64,000 nt of DNA from Flavobacterium sp. Its GTDB lineage: Bacteria; Bacteroidota; Bacteroidia; Flavobacteriales; Flavobacteriaceae. The position numbers and the translations under genes were made by a program. The notes under the pieces are model-generated. The model made no database searches and was not told where the DNA came from. It saw only the letters and a list, made by a program, of their open reading frames with translations. Position 1 is the stretch's first letter; each line of letters starts with the position of its first letter. Location of the stretch: contig NZ_JAGIAV010000002.1 in NCBI RefSeq assembly GCF_017744675.1, forward strand, positions 682,001 to 746,000. The letters run 5' to 3'. Positions 54,962 to 63,489 of the stretch are shown here, piece after piece.

Positions 54962-57139
54962 ATGAAAAGTCTAAAACTTATTTCATCAGCCATTGCTATG
55001 CTTATATGTTTCGTAACCATGGCACAAGAAAGAACCATTTCTGGAATCGTTACAGACGAAAGTAAACAGCCACTTCCAGGAGTAAATATTTTTAATCAGA
55101 CTTCAAAAGCCAATGCGGCAACTGATTTCGATGGAAAATATAGCATTAAAGCAAAAACAGGAGACACGCTAGTTTTTAGCTTCATTGGATACAAAAATCA
55201 AAATCAAAAGGTTCAAAATTCAAATATTATCAATATCAAACTTCTTCCGTACAATCAAAATTTACAAGAAGTTGTAGTAGTAGGTTATGGTTCAAGTGAC
55301 GCTGAATACAGCAATCGCAGTTACGAACGTGCGGAACGTGCCGAAAGAAGAAAAGCCAAAATGGCAACTGCTTCGGTAGCTATGCAAGGAAAAGTTTCAG
55401 GAATTCAAGTTCAAAATAATGTTGGATATCTTGCCAGTCCAAGTACAGCGGTTGTAATTCGCGGAAATGCTTCTGTTTCCCCAAAAAACGAACCAATGTA
55501 TATTGTAGACGGAGTGCCTGCAAAAGCCAATCAAATGGCCAAAATTAATCCGAATGACATTAAAGATTTAAAGGTTTTAAAAGATGAAGCTGCGACTTCT
55601 ATTTATGGAAGCAGAGCAGCAAATGGTGTAGTTGTAATTGCCACCAAAAACGAACTTTACAAAAATCTTACTGAAAAAGAATTGGACAAAAAATTAAATA
55701 TCCTACCAATTCCGACAGAGCCAACTCAAGAAGACTATGACACTTTTGTAGAAAATGCATTCGAAAGTCCGAAAACAGCTCCTCTTTCTACATTTTCTAT
55801 AGATGTTGACAATGCTTCTTATACTAACATTAGAAGATTTTTAAACAATGGTCAGGAAGTTCCAAAAGATGCAGTGCGTGTAGAAGAAATGGTCAATTTC
55901 TTTAAATACACTTATCCACAGCCCAAAAACGAACATCCGTTTTCTATCAATACAGAAGTAAGCGACTCACCTTGGAATGCCAATAATAAAATCTTGAAAA
56001 TTGGTTTACAAGGAAAAAACATTCCAACAAACGATTTGCCAGCATCAAACCTTGTTTTCTTAATTGACGTTTCGGGTTCAATGAGCGACATGAACAAACT
56101 GCCTTTATTGAAACAATCTTTAAAAATTTTGGTTAACGAATTACGAGCAAAAGACAAAGTAGCTATTGTAGTGTATGCTGGCGCGGCAGGACTGGTTTTA
56201 CCTCCAACTTCTGGCGATGAGAAAAAAACAATTGTGGATGCACTGGATAAATTACAATCTGGCGGAAGCACTGCGGGCGGTGCAGGAATTGAATTGGCGT
56301 ATAAAATTGCAACGGAAAATTTTATTAAAAGCGGAAATAACAGAGTAATCTTAGCAACAGACGGCGATTTCAACGTTGGAAGTTCTTCTAATACTGATAT
56401 GGAAAAACTAATTGAAGAGAAAAGAAAAACAGGCGTTTTCTTAACTTGTTTAGGTTACGGAATGGGCAATTACAAAGACAGCAAAATGGAAATCTTGGCC
56501 GATAAAGGAAACGGAAATTATGCGTATATCGATAACATTCAGGAAGCAAATCGTTTTTTAGGAAAAGAATTCAAAGGTTCGATGTTTGCTATCGCTAAAG
56601 ATGTAAAAATTCAGATTGAGTTTAATCCGAAACAAGTTCAAGCGTACCGTTTGATTGGTTATGAAAATAGAAAATTGCGTCCAGAAGATTTTAAAAATGA
56701 TGCGATTGATGCAGGAGAATTAGGAAGTAATCATACCGTTACGGCTTTATACGAAATTATTCCAGCTGGCGTAAAAAGCGATTATTTAGCCGAACAGCCA
56801 GACGAATTGAAATATACTAAAACAGAAACAAGTTCGAATAATTACAGTAGCGAATTGGCAACCATCAAATTCCGCTACAAAAAACCTGACGGAGAAAAAA
56901 GCATCGAAATGGTTCAGGTAATCGAAAACAAATCTGTTGCTTTAGAAAAAGCGAGTGATGATATGAAATTTAGTTCTGCCGTAGCGTGGTTCGGATTGAA
57001 ATTGAGAGATTCTAAATTAATCACCAATAAATCTTCTGAAGAAATTGTAAAATTGGCCAAACAAGGAAATTCAAACGACGGCGAAGGTTATAAGGCAGAG
57101 TTTATTCGTTTGGTCGAAACCTCAAAACAGTATAATTAA
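54962..57139 (+). CDS. Carboxypeptidase-D-like / plug / VWA chimeric protein (YfbK-like)
   Basis: A 725-residue exported protein. A signal peptide ends near MAQ (about 21). Residues about 23-95 form a carboxypeptidase-regulatory-like domain (ISGIVTDESKQPLPGVNIF), and about 100-230 a SusC-type plug (VVVVGYG, EPMYIVDGVP, KDLKVLKDEAATSIYGSRAANG). The rest is a YfbK-type VWA protein with a DVSGSMS metal site near 369 and flanking YfbK N and C regions. No barrel follows the plug, so it cannot be a transporter. It follows the sigma/anti-sigma pair by 79 bp and is a likely target or partner. Confidence 0.9.
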   Translation: MKSLKLISSAIAMLICFVTMAQERTISGIVTDESKQPLPGVNIFNQTSKANAATDFDGKYSIKAKTGDTLVFSFIGYKNQNQKVQNSNIINIKLLPYNQNLQEVVVVGYGSSDAEYSNRSYERAERAERRKAKMATASVAMQGKVSGIQVQNNVGYLASPSTAVVIRGNASVSPKNEPMYIVDGVPAKANQMAKINPNDIKDLKVLKDEAATSIYGSRAANGVVVIATKNELYKNLTEKELDKKLNILPIPTEPTQEDYDTFVENAFESPKTAPLSTFSIDVDNASYTNIRRFLNNGQEVPKDAVRVEEMVNFFKYTYPQPKNEHPFSINTEVSDSPWNANNKILKIGLQGKNIPTNDLPASNLVFLIDVSGSMSDMNKLPLLKQSLKILVNELRAKDKVAIVVYAGAAGLVLPPTSGDEKKTIVDALDKLQSGGSTAGGAGIELAYKIATENFIKSGNNRVILATDGDFNVGSSSNTDMEKLIEEKRKTGVFLTCLGYGMGNYKDSKMEILADKGNGNYAYIDNIQEANRFLGKEFKGSMFAIAKDVKIQIEFNPKQVQAYRLIGYENRKLRPEDFKNDAIDAGELGSNHTVTALYEIIPAGVKSDYLAEQPDELKYTKTETSSNNYSSELATIKFRYKKPDGEKSIEMVQVIENKSVALEKASDDMKFSSAVAWFGLKLRDSKLITNKSSEEIVKLAKQGNSNDGEGYKAEFIRLVETSKQYN

Positions 57140-57151
57140 TCCATATTTTAT

Positions 57152-57159
57152 TACATTTG
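57152..57159 (+). promoter_or_regulatory. Candidate -7 box of the scramblase-like gene
   Basis: TACATTTG fits TAnnTTTG. It overlaps a possible GTG start at 57159, so translation more likely begins at the ATG at 57192. Confidence 0.5.
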
Positions 57160-57191
57160 TGGCTTATTTTTCAAAATTATTTTACACACGT

Positions 57192-57779
57192 ATGAATCCT
57201 ATTTTAAGCCAAAATTTATTTTTAGTAAAAGAACATATCGGGATGTTCAAAGCCGCAAACAACTACGACATTTACGATCCCGAAACCAATCAAATTATTA
57301 TGAATTGCCGAGAAAACAATCTTGGTTTTTTCACAAAAGTATTTCGATTTACAGATTATAAGAGAGCAACTCCATTTAATATTGAAATTACAACTGCTTC
57401 TGGCGAAAAATTAATTACCGTAAGAAGAGGTGTTGCCATCTTTAGATCGACTGTTGAAGTTTTGGACGAAAAAGATCGTTTGGTTGGAACTTTCAAACAA
57501 AAGTTTTTCTCAATTGGAGGAAGATTTGAAATTTTAGATAAAAACGAAAAACCAGTGGCTACACTTCAAGGAAAATGGACAGGCTGGGATTTTAAATTCT
57601 CTCATGAAAACAAACAATTGGCCCAAGTAAGTAAAAAATGGGCTGGATTAGGAAAAGAGTTTTTTACAAGTGCAGACAATTATGTATTGAAAATTGAAGA
57701 AGCCGTTGCAGCTGATAGTCCGTTGAGACAATTGATTTTAGGAGCTGTAATGTGCATAGACATGGTTCTGAAAGAATAG
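57192..57779 (+). CDS. Phospholipid scramblase / LURP-one-related protein
   Basis: A 195-residue protein from the ATG at 57192 (the GTG at 57159 falls in a -7 box). The body is a closed beta-barrel-like repeat series with the recurring pattern of short strands, DEKDRLVGTFKQKFFSIGGRFEILDKNEKPVATLQGKWTGWDF in the centre, and a C-terminal hydrophobic helix (PLRQLILGAVMCIDMVL). This layout is that of LURP-one/scramblase proteins; the role in bacteria is unclear. Expression is probably separate from the VWA gene just before it. Confidence 0.78.
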   Translation: MNPILSQNLFLVKEHIGMFKAANNYDIYDPETNQIIMNCRENNLGFFTKVFRFTDYKRATPFNIEITTASGEKLITVRRGVAIFRSTVEVLDEKDRLVGTFKQKFFSIGGRFEILDKNEKPVATLQGKWTGWDFKFSHENKQLAQVSKKWAGLGKEFFTSADNYVLKIEEAVAADSPLRQLILGAVMCIDMVLKE

Positions 57780-57841
57780 CAGAAAGTTGTTAAACTTAGA
57801 TTAAGAATACTTTTAAAGCATCATTTTAGTTTTCAAAAGCT

Positions 57842-57849
57842 TATTTTTG
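57842..57849 (+). promoter_or_regulatory. Candidate -7 box of the SDR gene
   Basis: TATTTTTG, exact TAnnTTTG match, 43 bp before the ATG at 57893. No TTG at ideal spacing. Confidence 0.5.
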
Positions 57850-57892
57850 TAAGACTTATAATGATGCTTTCTGCATTTCTAAAAACATAATC

Positions 57893-58609
57893 ATGACCGA
57901 CTTAAAAAATAAAAATGCCTTTATTACGGGCGCAGGAAAAGGAATAGGAAAAGCCGTAGCAATCGCTTTGGCAAAAGAAGGTGTAAACCTGATTTTGGTT
58001 TCAAGAACTTTAAAAGATGTAGAACAATTGGCAGACGAAGCTTCTAACTTAGGTGTAAAAGCTTTGGCTTTAAGTGCTGATGTTTCTGATATTAATTCGA
58101 TCAATAAAGCCGCTGAAAAAGCTTTGGCCGAATTTAAACACATTGATATCTTAATCAATAGTGCTGGAATTGCTTCTTTTGGAAAATTCTTAGAATTAGA
58201 GCCTGAAGCTTGGGAAAGAATTATTCAGGTGAATTTAATGGGTACGTATTTCACCACTCGCGCTATAATTCCAAATATGATCGAAAGACAAACTGGAGAC
58301 ATTATTAATATTTCGTCAACTGCTGGATTAAACGGAAACGCTTTGACAAGTGCTTACAGCGCATCTAAATTTGCCGTTTTAGGTCTAACCGATTCTTTAA
58401 TGCAGGAAATGAGAAAACACAATATTCGTGTTACGGCTTTAACGCCAAGTACAGTGGCAACCGATATGGCAAAAGACTTAAACTTAACTGACGGAAACCC
58501 AGAAAAAGTCATGCAGTCTGAAGATATGGCAGATTTAATCATTGCCCAATTAAAACTAAACCGAAGAGTGTTTATTAAAAACAGCAGTATTTGGTCTACT
58601 AATCCTTAA
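57893..58609 (+). CDS. Short-chain dehydrogenase/reductase, FabG-like
   Basis: A 238-residue SDR. Cofactor loop GAGKGIGKA (11-19), NSAGIASFG (about 88-96), catalytic Ser in [11 protein letters not shown] (about 139), Tyr and Lys in YSASK (about 154-158), and [10 protein letters not shown] after the fold. The arginine after beta-2 (SRTLKD) favours NADP. It looks like 3-ketoacyl-ACP reductase, but FabG is usually encoded with fab genes; no such neighbours exist here, so another keto substrate is possible. Confidence 0.88.
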   Translation: MTDLKNKNAFITGAGKGIGKAVAIALAKEGVNLILVSRTLKDVEQLADEASNLGVKALALSADVSDINSINKAAEKALAEFKHIDILINSAGIASFGKFLELEPEAWERIIQVNLMGTYFTTRAIIPNMIERQTGDIINISSTAGLNGNALTSAYSASKFAVLGLTDSLMQEMRKHNIRVTALTPSTVATDMAKDLNLTDGNPEKVMQSEDMADLIIAQLKLNRRVFIKNSSIWSTNP

Positions 58610-58616
58610 AAATAAA

Positions 58617-58690
58617 TAAATTCCAATACTTAAATTCCAAATTCCAATTGCACTTGACATTGGAATTTGGAATTTAAGTATTGGAATTTA
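58617..58690. repeat. 32-bp perfect inverted repeat with AATTCCAA-type words
   Basis: Arms 58617-58648 and 58659-58690 are exact reverse complements around a 10-nt loop. Each arm is built of four AATTCC words spaced 7-16 bp apart. It ends 10 bp before the ATG of the next gene, and the plus strand after it has an A-run, so a plus-strand terminator is unlikely; it may shield the ribosome site or stabilise the upstream mRNA. Confidence 0.95.
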
Positions 58691-58700
58691 AAAAAAACAT

Positions 58701-59207
58701 ATGATGGAACAATATTTAAGACAATTGGTCGAAATAGAATTTCAGGATAAAAAACAGATTTTCTCCGGATTTCTTATTGATTATTCTGACGAATGGATTT
58801 TGCTTCGAAATAATCCAGTAGATTTTGTTTTGGATGGTTTTGTTATTTTGAGAAATAAAAACATTGAAGCCGTAAATCGAGATCACGATTTAGCTTTTAC
58901 TGAAAAAGTCATTCGTTTAAAAGGTTTAAAAATAAATTCTGATGATATTATTCCGATCAAAGATCTGAATTCGATCATTAAGTTTATTTCGGAGAAATAC
59001 GGCATTTTTCAAATCGCAAAAAAATCATCAAAATCTGCTTATTTAGGAAAATTAATTGGATTGACTGATGAAGAACTAACCATCGATTTCTTAGATACTC
59101 GAGGCCAGTTTGGAGGAGAATTAACTTTTAATCCCGAAAAAATCAGAGTTATAGAATTTGATACCGATTACATTAATTCTTTGAAATTGGTGGTTGGAGA
59201 CAATTGA
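58701..59207 (+). CDS. Protein of unknown function with two similar barrel-like halves
   Basis: A 168-residue protein with a double ATG start (ATGATG). Two halves look alike: FSGFLIDYSDEWILLR...FVILRNKNIEAV (about 21-58) and YLGKLIGLTDEELTIDFLD...FNPEKIRVIEF (about 113-155). Each has the strand-turn-strand pattern of small SH3- or Sm-like barrels, with a G-x-L-I-x-x-x-D-E core. A helical stretch lies between. There is no signal peptide. Family not recognised. A large inverted repeat stands directly before its start. Confidence 0.65.
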   Translation: MMEQYLRQLVEIEFQDKKQIFSGFLIDYSDEWILLRNNPVDFVLDGFVILRNKNIEAVNRDHDLAFTEKVIRLKGLKINSDDIIPIKDLNSIIKFISEKYGIFQIAKKSSKSAYLGKLIGLTDEELTIDFLDTRGQFGGELTFNPEKIRVIEFDTDYINSLKLVVGDN

Positions 59208-59216
59208 TTTTATTTA

Positions 59217-59410
59217 TACCGCAGAGATACACTAAGGTTTCGCAGAGATGCACAAAGAATTTTAATAACAACAAAACAGCTCTTTTTAATTAAAAAGAGC
59301 TGTTTTGTTGTTAATCTTTATGTAAGACGCACTGCAGTGCGCCTCTACGATATTGCAAATTTTAAATTAACTTTGCGAACCTCTGCGAAATTTTGTGAAT
59401 CTCTGAGAAA
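59217..59410. repeat. CGCAGAGA-type element between convergent genes
   Basis: CGCAGAGA words at the left end (from 59220) and inverted TCTGCGAA, TCTGAGAA words at the right end. In the centre lie a 48-bp palindrome (59266-59313) and a GCACTGCAGTGC palindrome (59329-59340). The right end reaches to within a few bases of the mtaB stop. Confidence 0.75.
59266..59313. terminator. 48-bp perfect palindrome, bidirectional terminator
   Basis: Two 24-bp arms with no spacer (centre between 59289 and 59290). A-rich and T-rich ends flank a GAGCTG core. It lies between convergent genes. Confidence 0.8.
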
Positions 59411-59415
59411 TAATC

Positions 59416-60750
59416 TTAAACGGCAGCAAGCTTATTCAAAAACTCAATTCGAACGCTTCCGTCTTCATCGATTTTTGTCAAGTTGATTTCTTGCAAAGTA
59501 TTTACCAATTCAGGATTCCAAGGTGTTTTTACTTTTACGTAGTTTTCTGTAAATCCGTGAATGTAACCTTCTTTATTTTCTCCTTCAAAAAGAACAGTTC
59601 TGTTTGTTCCTAATTGGCTTTCGTAAAACGCACGACGTTTTTTAACCGATAAGCCACGAAGCATTTTACTGCGTTTTGCTCTTACATTTGAAGGAACAAC
59701 GCCTGGCATATCTGCCGCTTCTGTATTATCTCTTTCCGAATAGGTAAACACGTGCAAATACGAAATATCCAATTCGTTTAAGAAATGATACGTTTCTAAA
59801 AAGTGTTCGTCAGTCTCTCCAGGAAAACCAACAATTACATCAACACCAATACACGCGTGTGGCATTACTTCGCGAATTTTACTTACTCGTTCTGTATAAA
59901 CTTCACGCAAATAACGACGTTTCATTAATTTCAAAATATCGTTGCTTCCAGATTGTAGCGGAATATGAAAATGCGGTACAAAAGTTCGGCTTTTAGAAAC
60001 AAACTCTATGGTTTCGTTTTTCAACAAATTGGGTTCGATTGAAGAAATTCTCAAACGCTCAATTCCTTCTACTTTGTCTAAGGCTTGAACTAAATCTAGA
60101 AAAGTATGTTCGTGTTTTTTATTTCCGAACTCCCCTTTTCCGTAATCGCCAATATTTACACCAGTCAAAACAATTTCTCGAATATTTTGAGCTGAAATTT
60201 CTTTAGCATTTTTTAGCACATTTTCTAAAGCATCACTTCTAGAAATTCCTCTTGCTAGCGGAATCGTGCAATAGGTACATTTATAATCGCAACCGTCCTG
60301 AACTTTTAAGAAAGCACGCGTACGATCTCCGATAGAATAACTTCCCACGTAGAAATCGGCTTCTGCAATTTCGCACGAGTGAACTTCACCCATATCATTT
60401 TTGCTCAAATCATGAATATAATCGGTGATTTTGAATTTTTCTGTCGCTCCCAAAACCAAATCAACACCATCAACTGCGGCTAATTCTTCAGGTTTTAATT
60501 GTGCATAACAGCCAACAGCCGCAACAAAAGCCTTATCATTCAGCTTCATTGCTTTCTTTACTACCTGCTTAAACTGCTTATCTGCATTTTCTGTTACAGA
60601 GCAAGTATTAATTACATAAATATCTGCTATTTCTTCAAAATCGACGCGGTCAAAACCTTCGTCATTAAAATTTCTGGCAATTGTAGAAGTCTCTGAAAAA
60701 TTCAGTTTACAACCCAGCGTATAAAAGGCAACTTTCTTTCTGTTTTCCAT
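59416..60750 (-). CDS. mtaB: tRNA (t6A37) methylthiotransferase MtaB
   Basis: A 444-residue radical-SAM enzyme that adds a methylthio group to t6A37 of tRNAs. Three domains are visible: UPF0004 (TLGCKLNFSETS near 12-23, CSVTE near 51, AAVGCYAQ near 79, the three cluster cysteines), the radical-SAM core (VQDGCDYKCTYCTIPLARG near 149-167), and a C-terminal TRAM domain (FEGENKEGYIHGFTENYVKVK). The TLGCK start separates MtaB from MiaB. A minus-strand -7 box lies about 47 bp upstream. Confidence 0.94.
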   Translation of the reverse strand: MENRKKVAFYTLGCKLNFSETSTIARNFNDEGFDRVDFEEIADIYVINTCSVTENADKQFKQVVKKAMKLNDKAFVAAVGCYAQLKPEELAAVDGVDLVLGATEKFKITDYIHDLSKNDMGEVHSCEIAEADFYVGSYSIGDRTRAFLKVQDGCDYKCTYCTIPLARGISRSDALENVLKNAKEISAQNIREIVLTGVNIGDYGKGEFGNKKHEHTFLDLVQALDKVEGIERLRISSIEPNLLKNETIEFVSKSRTFVPHFHIPLQSGSNDILKLMKRRYLREVYTERVSKIREVMPHACIGVDVIVGFPGETDEHFLETYHFLNELDISYLHVFTYSERDNTEAADMPGVVPSNVRAKRSKMLRGLSVKKRRAFYESQLGTNRTVLFEGENKEGYIHGFTENYVKVKTPWNPELVNTLQEINLTKIDEDGSVRIEFLNKLAAV

Positions 60751-60796
60751 AATTTGTCTTAAATTAATGAAATCGTTGTCAAAAAATTTAAGGCTG

Positions 60797-60804
60797 CAAA
60801 TTTA
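60797..60804 (-). promoter_or_regulatory. Candidate -7 box of mtaB
   Basis: The minus strand reads TAAATTTG, an exact TAnnTTTG match 46 bp upstream of the mtaB ATG. The -33 TTG spacing is not ideal. Confidence 0.45.
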
Positions 60805-60973
60805 CAAACAATATTCATCAAAAGAAAGCAATTAATGCACTTCGAATCAATAATTTGCACGAATGTTAATTTAGAAACATTCAAAAGTTAATCTTTTTTA
60901 TTTTATTTTTATAAAAAAATGAGGCAATGATTGCTCACATGTGGCATTGAAATAAGAATAAAATGACAAAATA

Positions 60974-61013
60974 ATCGACTAAATGCAAATTTTATCGATT
61001 AAATACAATTTTT
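60974..61013. repeat. Two tandem 20-bp units, possible operator
   Basis: ATCGACTAAATGCAAATTTT followed at once by ATCGATTAAATACAATTTTT; 17 of 20 positions agree. It lies about 120 bp upstream of a candidate promoter and may bind a regulator. Confidence 0.65.
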
Positions 61014-61134
61014 ATAGTTTTAAATTCAAAATTTCTTACATTTACCATTGTTATGAATTCAGTTGGCATTAAATTCATATTAAAGAAATTTAGTAAGCTT
61101 TAATTAATTTAATAATAATTCGGCCATAACAATT

Positions 61135-61164
61135 TTGAATTTTACTCGTTATGTTGTTGTTTTG
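61135..61164 (+). promoter_or_regulatory. Candidate promoter of the secreted-protein gene
   Basis: TTG (61135-61137), 19-bp spacer, TTGTTTTG (61157-61164), one mismatch from TAnnTTTG. The TTG is also the first codon of the longest open frame, so the true start is probably the ATG at 61237. Confidence 0.45.
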
Positions 61165-61236
61165 TGTTACAAAATGAAATGGGAAAGCCGAAAACCAAAG
61201 AGAGTAGGCAAAATTAAAATACAAATACCACGCTTT

Positions 61237-61761
61237 ATGAAAGCATTTTTACCCACAATCTGCTTGATTTTCTTAACCGTATTTAGTTCGCAAGCGCAAA
61301 CTAATGCTCCAGCCGCAAATGCAAATCCATTTCCTACTATTAGCACTTTGACGACTTGGGCAAGCTTAAACTCACAACAGCAATTTGATGTTGCTATTCG
61401 TGCAGTTGGGTTCAAGTTTGAAGTTAAAGAGCCAGGTGAAGGATCTACAGCTTACACCTACATTCGTAAAGTAACTGTTAATGAAGTAAACTATACGGAT
61501 AGAATTGTATACAGAATTACAAATAACAATTCTGCAAGTATCATTTCTTTAGTAACAGCTTCTACTGACTTGGTTAGTTTATACACACCACAATTGGCAA
61601 GCTTTAAAAACAACAACTGTAAAACAGAAATGTCTAAAGACAAAAACACAACTTGCAGCTGTTACGAAAGTGCAAATTTTGCGATCGATCTTTGCGACGA
61701 GCGTGTAAAATTAACTATGGGTGACGGAAATAAATATTTTGTTTCTGTAGCTAAAAAATAA
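61237..61761 (+). CDS. Secreted protein of unknown function
   Basis: A 174-residue protein from the ATG at 61237. A longer frame from TTG 61135 would place 34 basic residues before the signal peptide and begin in a promoter element. The signal peptide MKAFLPTICLIFLTVFSSQAQ is clear. The mature part is mostly beta, with IRKVTVNEVNYTDRIVYRI and FAIDLCDERVKLTMGDGNKYFVSVA, and has four cysteines (CKTEMSKDKNTTCSCYE and LCDE) that could form two disulfides in the periplasm. No family recognised. Confidence 0.7.
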   Translation: MKAFLPTICLIFLTVFSSQAQTNAPAANANPFPTISTLTTWASLNSQQQFDVAIRAVGFKFEVKEPGEGSTAYTYIRKVTVNEVNYTDRIVYRITNNNSASIISLVTASTDLVSLYTPQLASFKNNNCKTEMSKDKNTTCSCYESANFAIDLCDERVKLTMGDGNKYFVSVAKK

Positions 61762-61779
61762 TATTTAACTCTGATTTGT

Positions 61780-61821
61780 TTCCAAATCTTTACTGACTTT
61801 TAAGTATGTAAAGATTTGGAA
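61780..61821. terminator. Hairpin between convergent genes
   Basis: A 14-bp perfect stem TTCCAAATCTTTAC/GTAAAGATTTGGAA (61780-61793 with 61808-61821), 14-nt loop. T-runs are weak, but its place suggests a bidirectional stop or mRNA end. Confidence 0.7.
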
Positions 61822-61829
61822 CACATTTC

Positions 61830-62366
61830 TTAGTTAGAGTTTGGATTTTTAAGTTCGTACCAAACTTCTAATTCTTCTTGATATTCGAAAGAATTCACAA
61901 AACGAAAACCTAATTTCTCTAGTATTTTTCTTGAATTTTCGTTTCCTGCATCTGCATAAGCATACAGCACTTCTACTTTCATTTTATTAAAGGCGTGATT
62001 AATAAAAGTTTTTCCAGCTTCAGTTGCATACCCTTTTCCCCAATGTTTCTCGATAAAACGATATCCTAACTCGTAAAAGTTTTTGTGGCTATTGATTTCG
62101 TCTGTAATAAACTTAATTCCAGACCAGCCCAAAAATTCATTCGTTTCTTTTAAAACAACAGCCCAGCGGCCTGTGCCAAAATCTTTGTATTGTTTTTGAA
62201 CAAACTTAATGTATTCAATACTTTCTTCGATATGTTTCACAGGTTTATTGCCAAGAAACAGATGCACATTCGGATTGGAATCCAATTCAAACATTCCTTC
62301 TGCATCAGAAAGTTCTAATTCTCTTAAAAGCAAACGTTCAGTTTCAATTGGATTTTTCATTTTCAT
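61830..62366 (-). CDS. GNAT-family N-acetyltransferase (RimJ/RimL-like)
   Basis: A 178-residue acetyltransferase. N-terminal IETERLLLRELELSDAEGMF (5-24) is the RimJ/RimL start, the middle carries WAVVLKETNEFLGWSGIKF, and the acetyl-CoA loop is RFIEKHWGKGYATEAGKTFI (about 107-126), followed by YADAGNENSRKILEKLGF. It would acetylate an amine of a protein or small molecule. Its start touches the stop of the HAD gene exactly, so they are co-translated. Confidence 0.9.
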   Translation of the reverse strand: MKMKNPIETERLLLRELELSDAEGMFELDSNPNVHLFLGNKPVKHIEESIEYIKFVQKQYKDFGTGRWAVVLKETNEFLGWSGIKFITDEINSHKNFYELGYRFIEKHWGKGYATEAGKTFINHAFNKMKVEVLYAYADAGNENSRKILEKLGFRFVNSFEYQEELEVWYELKNPNSN

Positions 62367-63170
62367 TTAGTTTAAAATATAACGTGTAACCACCTCAGCA
62401 ACGCCATCATCATTATTTGAAGCCACAATTAAATCGGCCTTGTCACGCAATTCGGGCGTTACGTTATCAACCCAAACTCCTAAACCTGCATATTCTATCA
62501 TAGTCAAGTCGTTTCCTGCGTTTCCAACAGCGATAATTTCACTTTGATGAATTCCGAGCTGTTCAGCCAAAAGTCTCAAACTTGCCGCTTTATCAATGCC
62601 TTGCTGTGCTGCTTCTAAGAAAAACGGTTTAGACATCGAAACGCTTAAATGTGGCATAGCATCCTTTAAATCTTTTTCCAACGTTTTCAAATAAGCTGGA
62701 TCTTGCAATAAAATGCATTTCACTGCTGGCCTGTCTACATAATCTTTAAAGCTTGAAACTTTATGATGCGCCATTCCAGTAATTTCTTTTTCTATCTCGA
62801 TAAATTCAGAATCCGTTTCGCTAATGATTTGATCATCCAAATACGTAATGATATGTGCCTTTTTTTCTACACTATAATCGTATAAGGCATGAATTTGCTC
62901 AACCGTCAGCTTTTGTTCAAACAAAATAAAATCGTCTTTCACACGGCTAATTATAGCTCCATTGAACGAAAGCATATACGAATCGTTTTTATCCAATTCC
63001 AGCTCTTTTGCATAAGCCGTCATTGCTGTAGTTGGTCTTCCAGAAGCCAAAACCACGTAAACACCTTTTGCCTGAGCTTCTAATATTACTTTTTTATTTA
63101 AATCTGATATTCTATGATCGTCTGTCAACAAGGTGTCATCCATGTCGAGCACTAACATTTTGTATTGCAT
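62367..63170 (-). CDS. Cof-type HAD-IIB phosphatase
   Basis: A 267-residue HAD phosphatase. Motif I DMDDTLL (9-15) has the nucleophile and acid/base Asp, motif II is LASGRP (about 41-46), motif III a Lys in the helix near 195, and motif IV VGNAGNDLTMIEYAG (about 216-230). A C2b cap lies between motifs II and III (about 85-190). These enzymes dephosphorylate sugar phosphates or flavin/pyridoxal phosphates with broad specificity. Followed without gap by the GNAT gene. Confidence 0.93.
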   Translation of the reverse strand: MQYKMLVLDMDDTLLTDDHRISDLNKKVILEAQAKGVYVVLASGRPTTAMTAYAKELELDKNDSYMLSFNGAIISRVKDDFILFEQKLTVEQIHALYDYSVEKKAHIITYLDDQIISETDSEFIEIEKEITGMAHHKVSSFKDYVDRPAVKCILLQDPAYLKTLEKDLKDAMPHLSVSMSKPFFLEAAQQGIDKAASLRLLAEQLGIHQSEIIAVGNAGNDLTMIEYAGLGVWVDNVTPELRDKADLIVASNNDDGVAEVVTRYILN

Positions 63171-63179
63171 ATTTTTAGT

Positions 63180-63250
63180 TTTCAGTCGCAGTTCTCAGTT
63201 TCAATTTACAGCGCAGAGACTGAATACTGAAACTGAATACTGAACACTTT
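63180..63250. repeat. Short-word element (CAGTTCTCAG / ACTGAATACT)
   Basis: Left words (TTTTCAG, CGCAGTTCTCAGTTTCAA) and right words (GACTGAATACTGAAACTGAATACTG, about 63219-63243 in parts) are near reverse complements. It lies between the DUF2007-like and HAD genes, both minus strand. Confidence 0.7.
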
Positions 63251-63251
63251 T

Positions 63252-63470
63252 TTAAAGGCTCATTCTAAATTCTTCTATAACCGGATTGGCTTTTGCGAAA
63301 TCTGTTTCTTGTATAAATACTTCAACTGCCAAATCTGTTTGCCCAAAACCTCCCAAACGTGCCGATTGAATATTATCTTTTTTTACTGTTTCAACTCCTG
63401 CTTCTTCCAATCTTTCTTTCAAAGCAATTGCTAACACTTCGCTTCCCGAAAATACTTTCATTAATCCCAT
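63252..63470 (-). CDS. DUF2007-like small protein (putative signal-transducing protein)
   Basis: A 72-residue protein with a single compact alpha/beta domain: KVFSGSEVLAIALKERLEEAGVETV (5-29), a glycine-rich turn ARLGGFGQ, and VEVFIQETDFAKANPVIEEF (about 49-68). This matches DUF2007, whose members resemble PII-like or ACT-like small folds and have no proven role. It is in the same direction as the HAD gene but separated by a repeat element. Confidence 0.82.
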   Translation of the reverse strand: MGLMKVFSGSEVLAIALKERLEEAGVETVKKDNIQSARLGGFGQTDLAVEVFIQETDFAKANPVIEEFRMSL

Positions 63471-63489
63471 AATATTCTATTTTGTTATT

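Larger units (their letters stand above)
60751..61236. other. 486-bp divergent region between mtaB and the secreted-protein gene
   Basis: Once the start of the plus gene is moved to 61237, this is a long gap. It holds the mtaB -7 box, an odd palindrome GCAATGATTGC (60924-60934), a tandem 20-bp repeat (60974-61013) and a candidate promoter (61135-61164). No other gene was found. Confidence 0.6.

Noticed and set aside
55912..56373. Minus-strand frame of 153 codons
   Set aside because: Antisense to the VWA domain coding region, whose motifs are clearly real.
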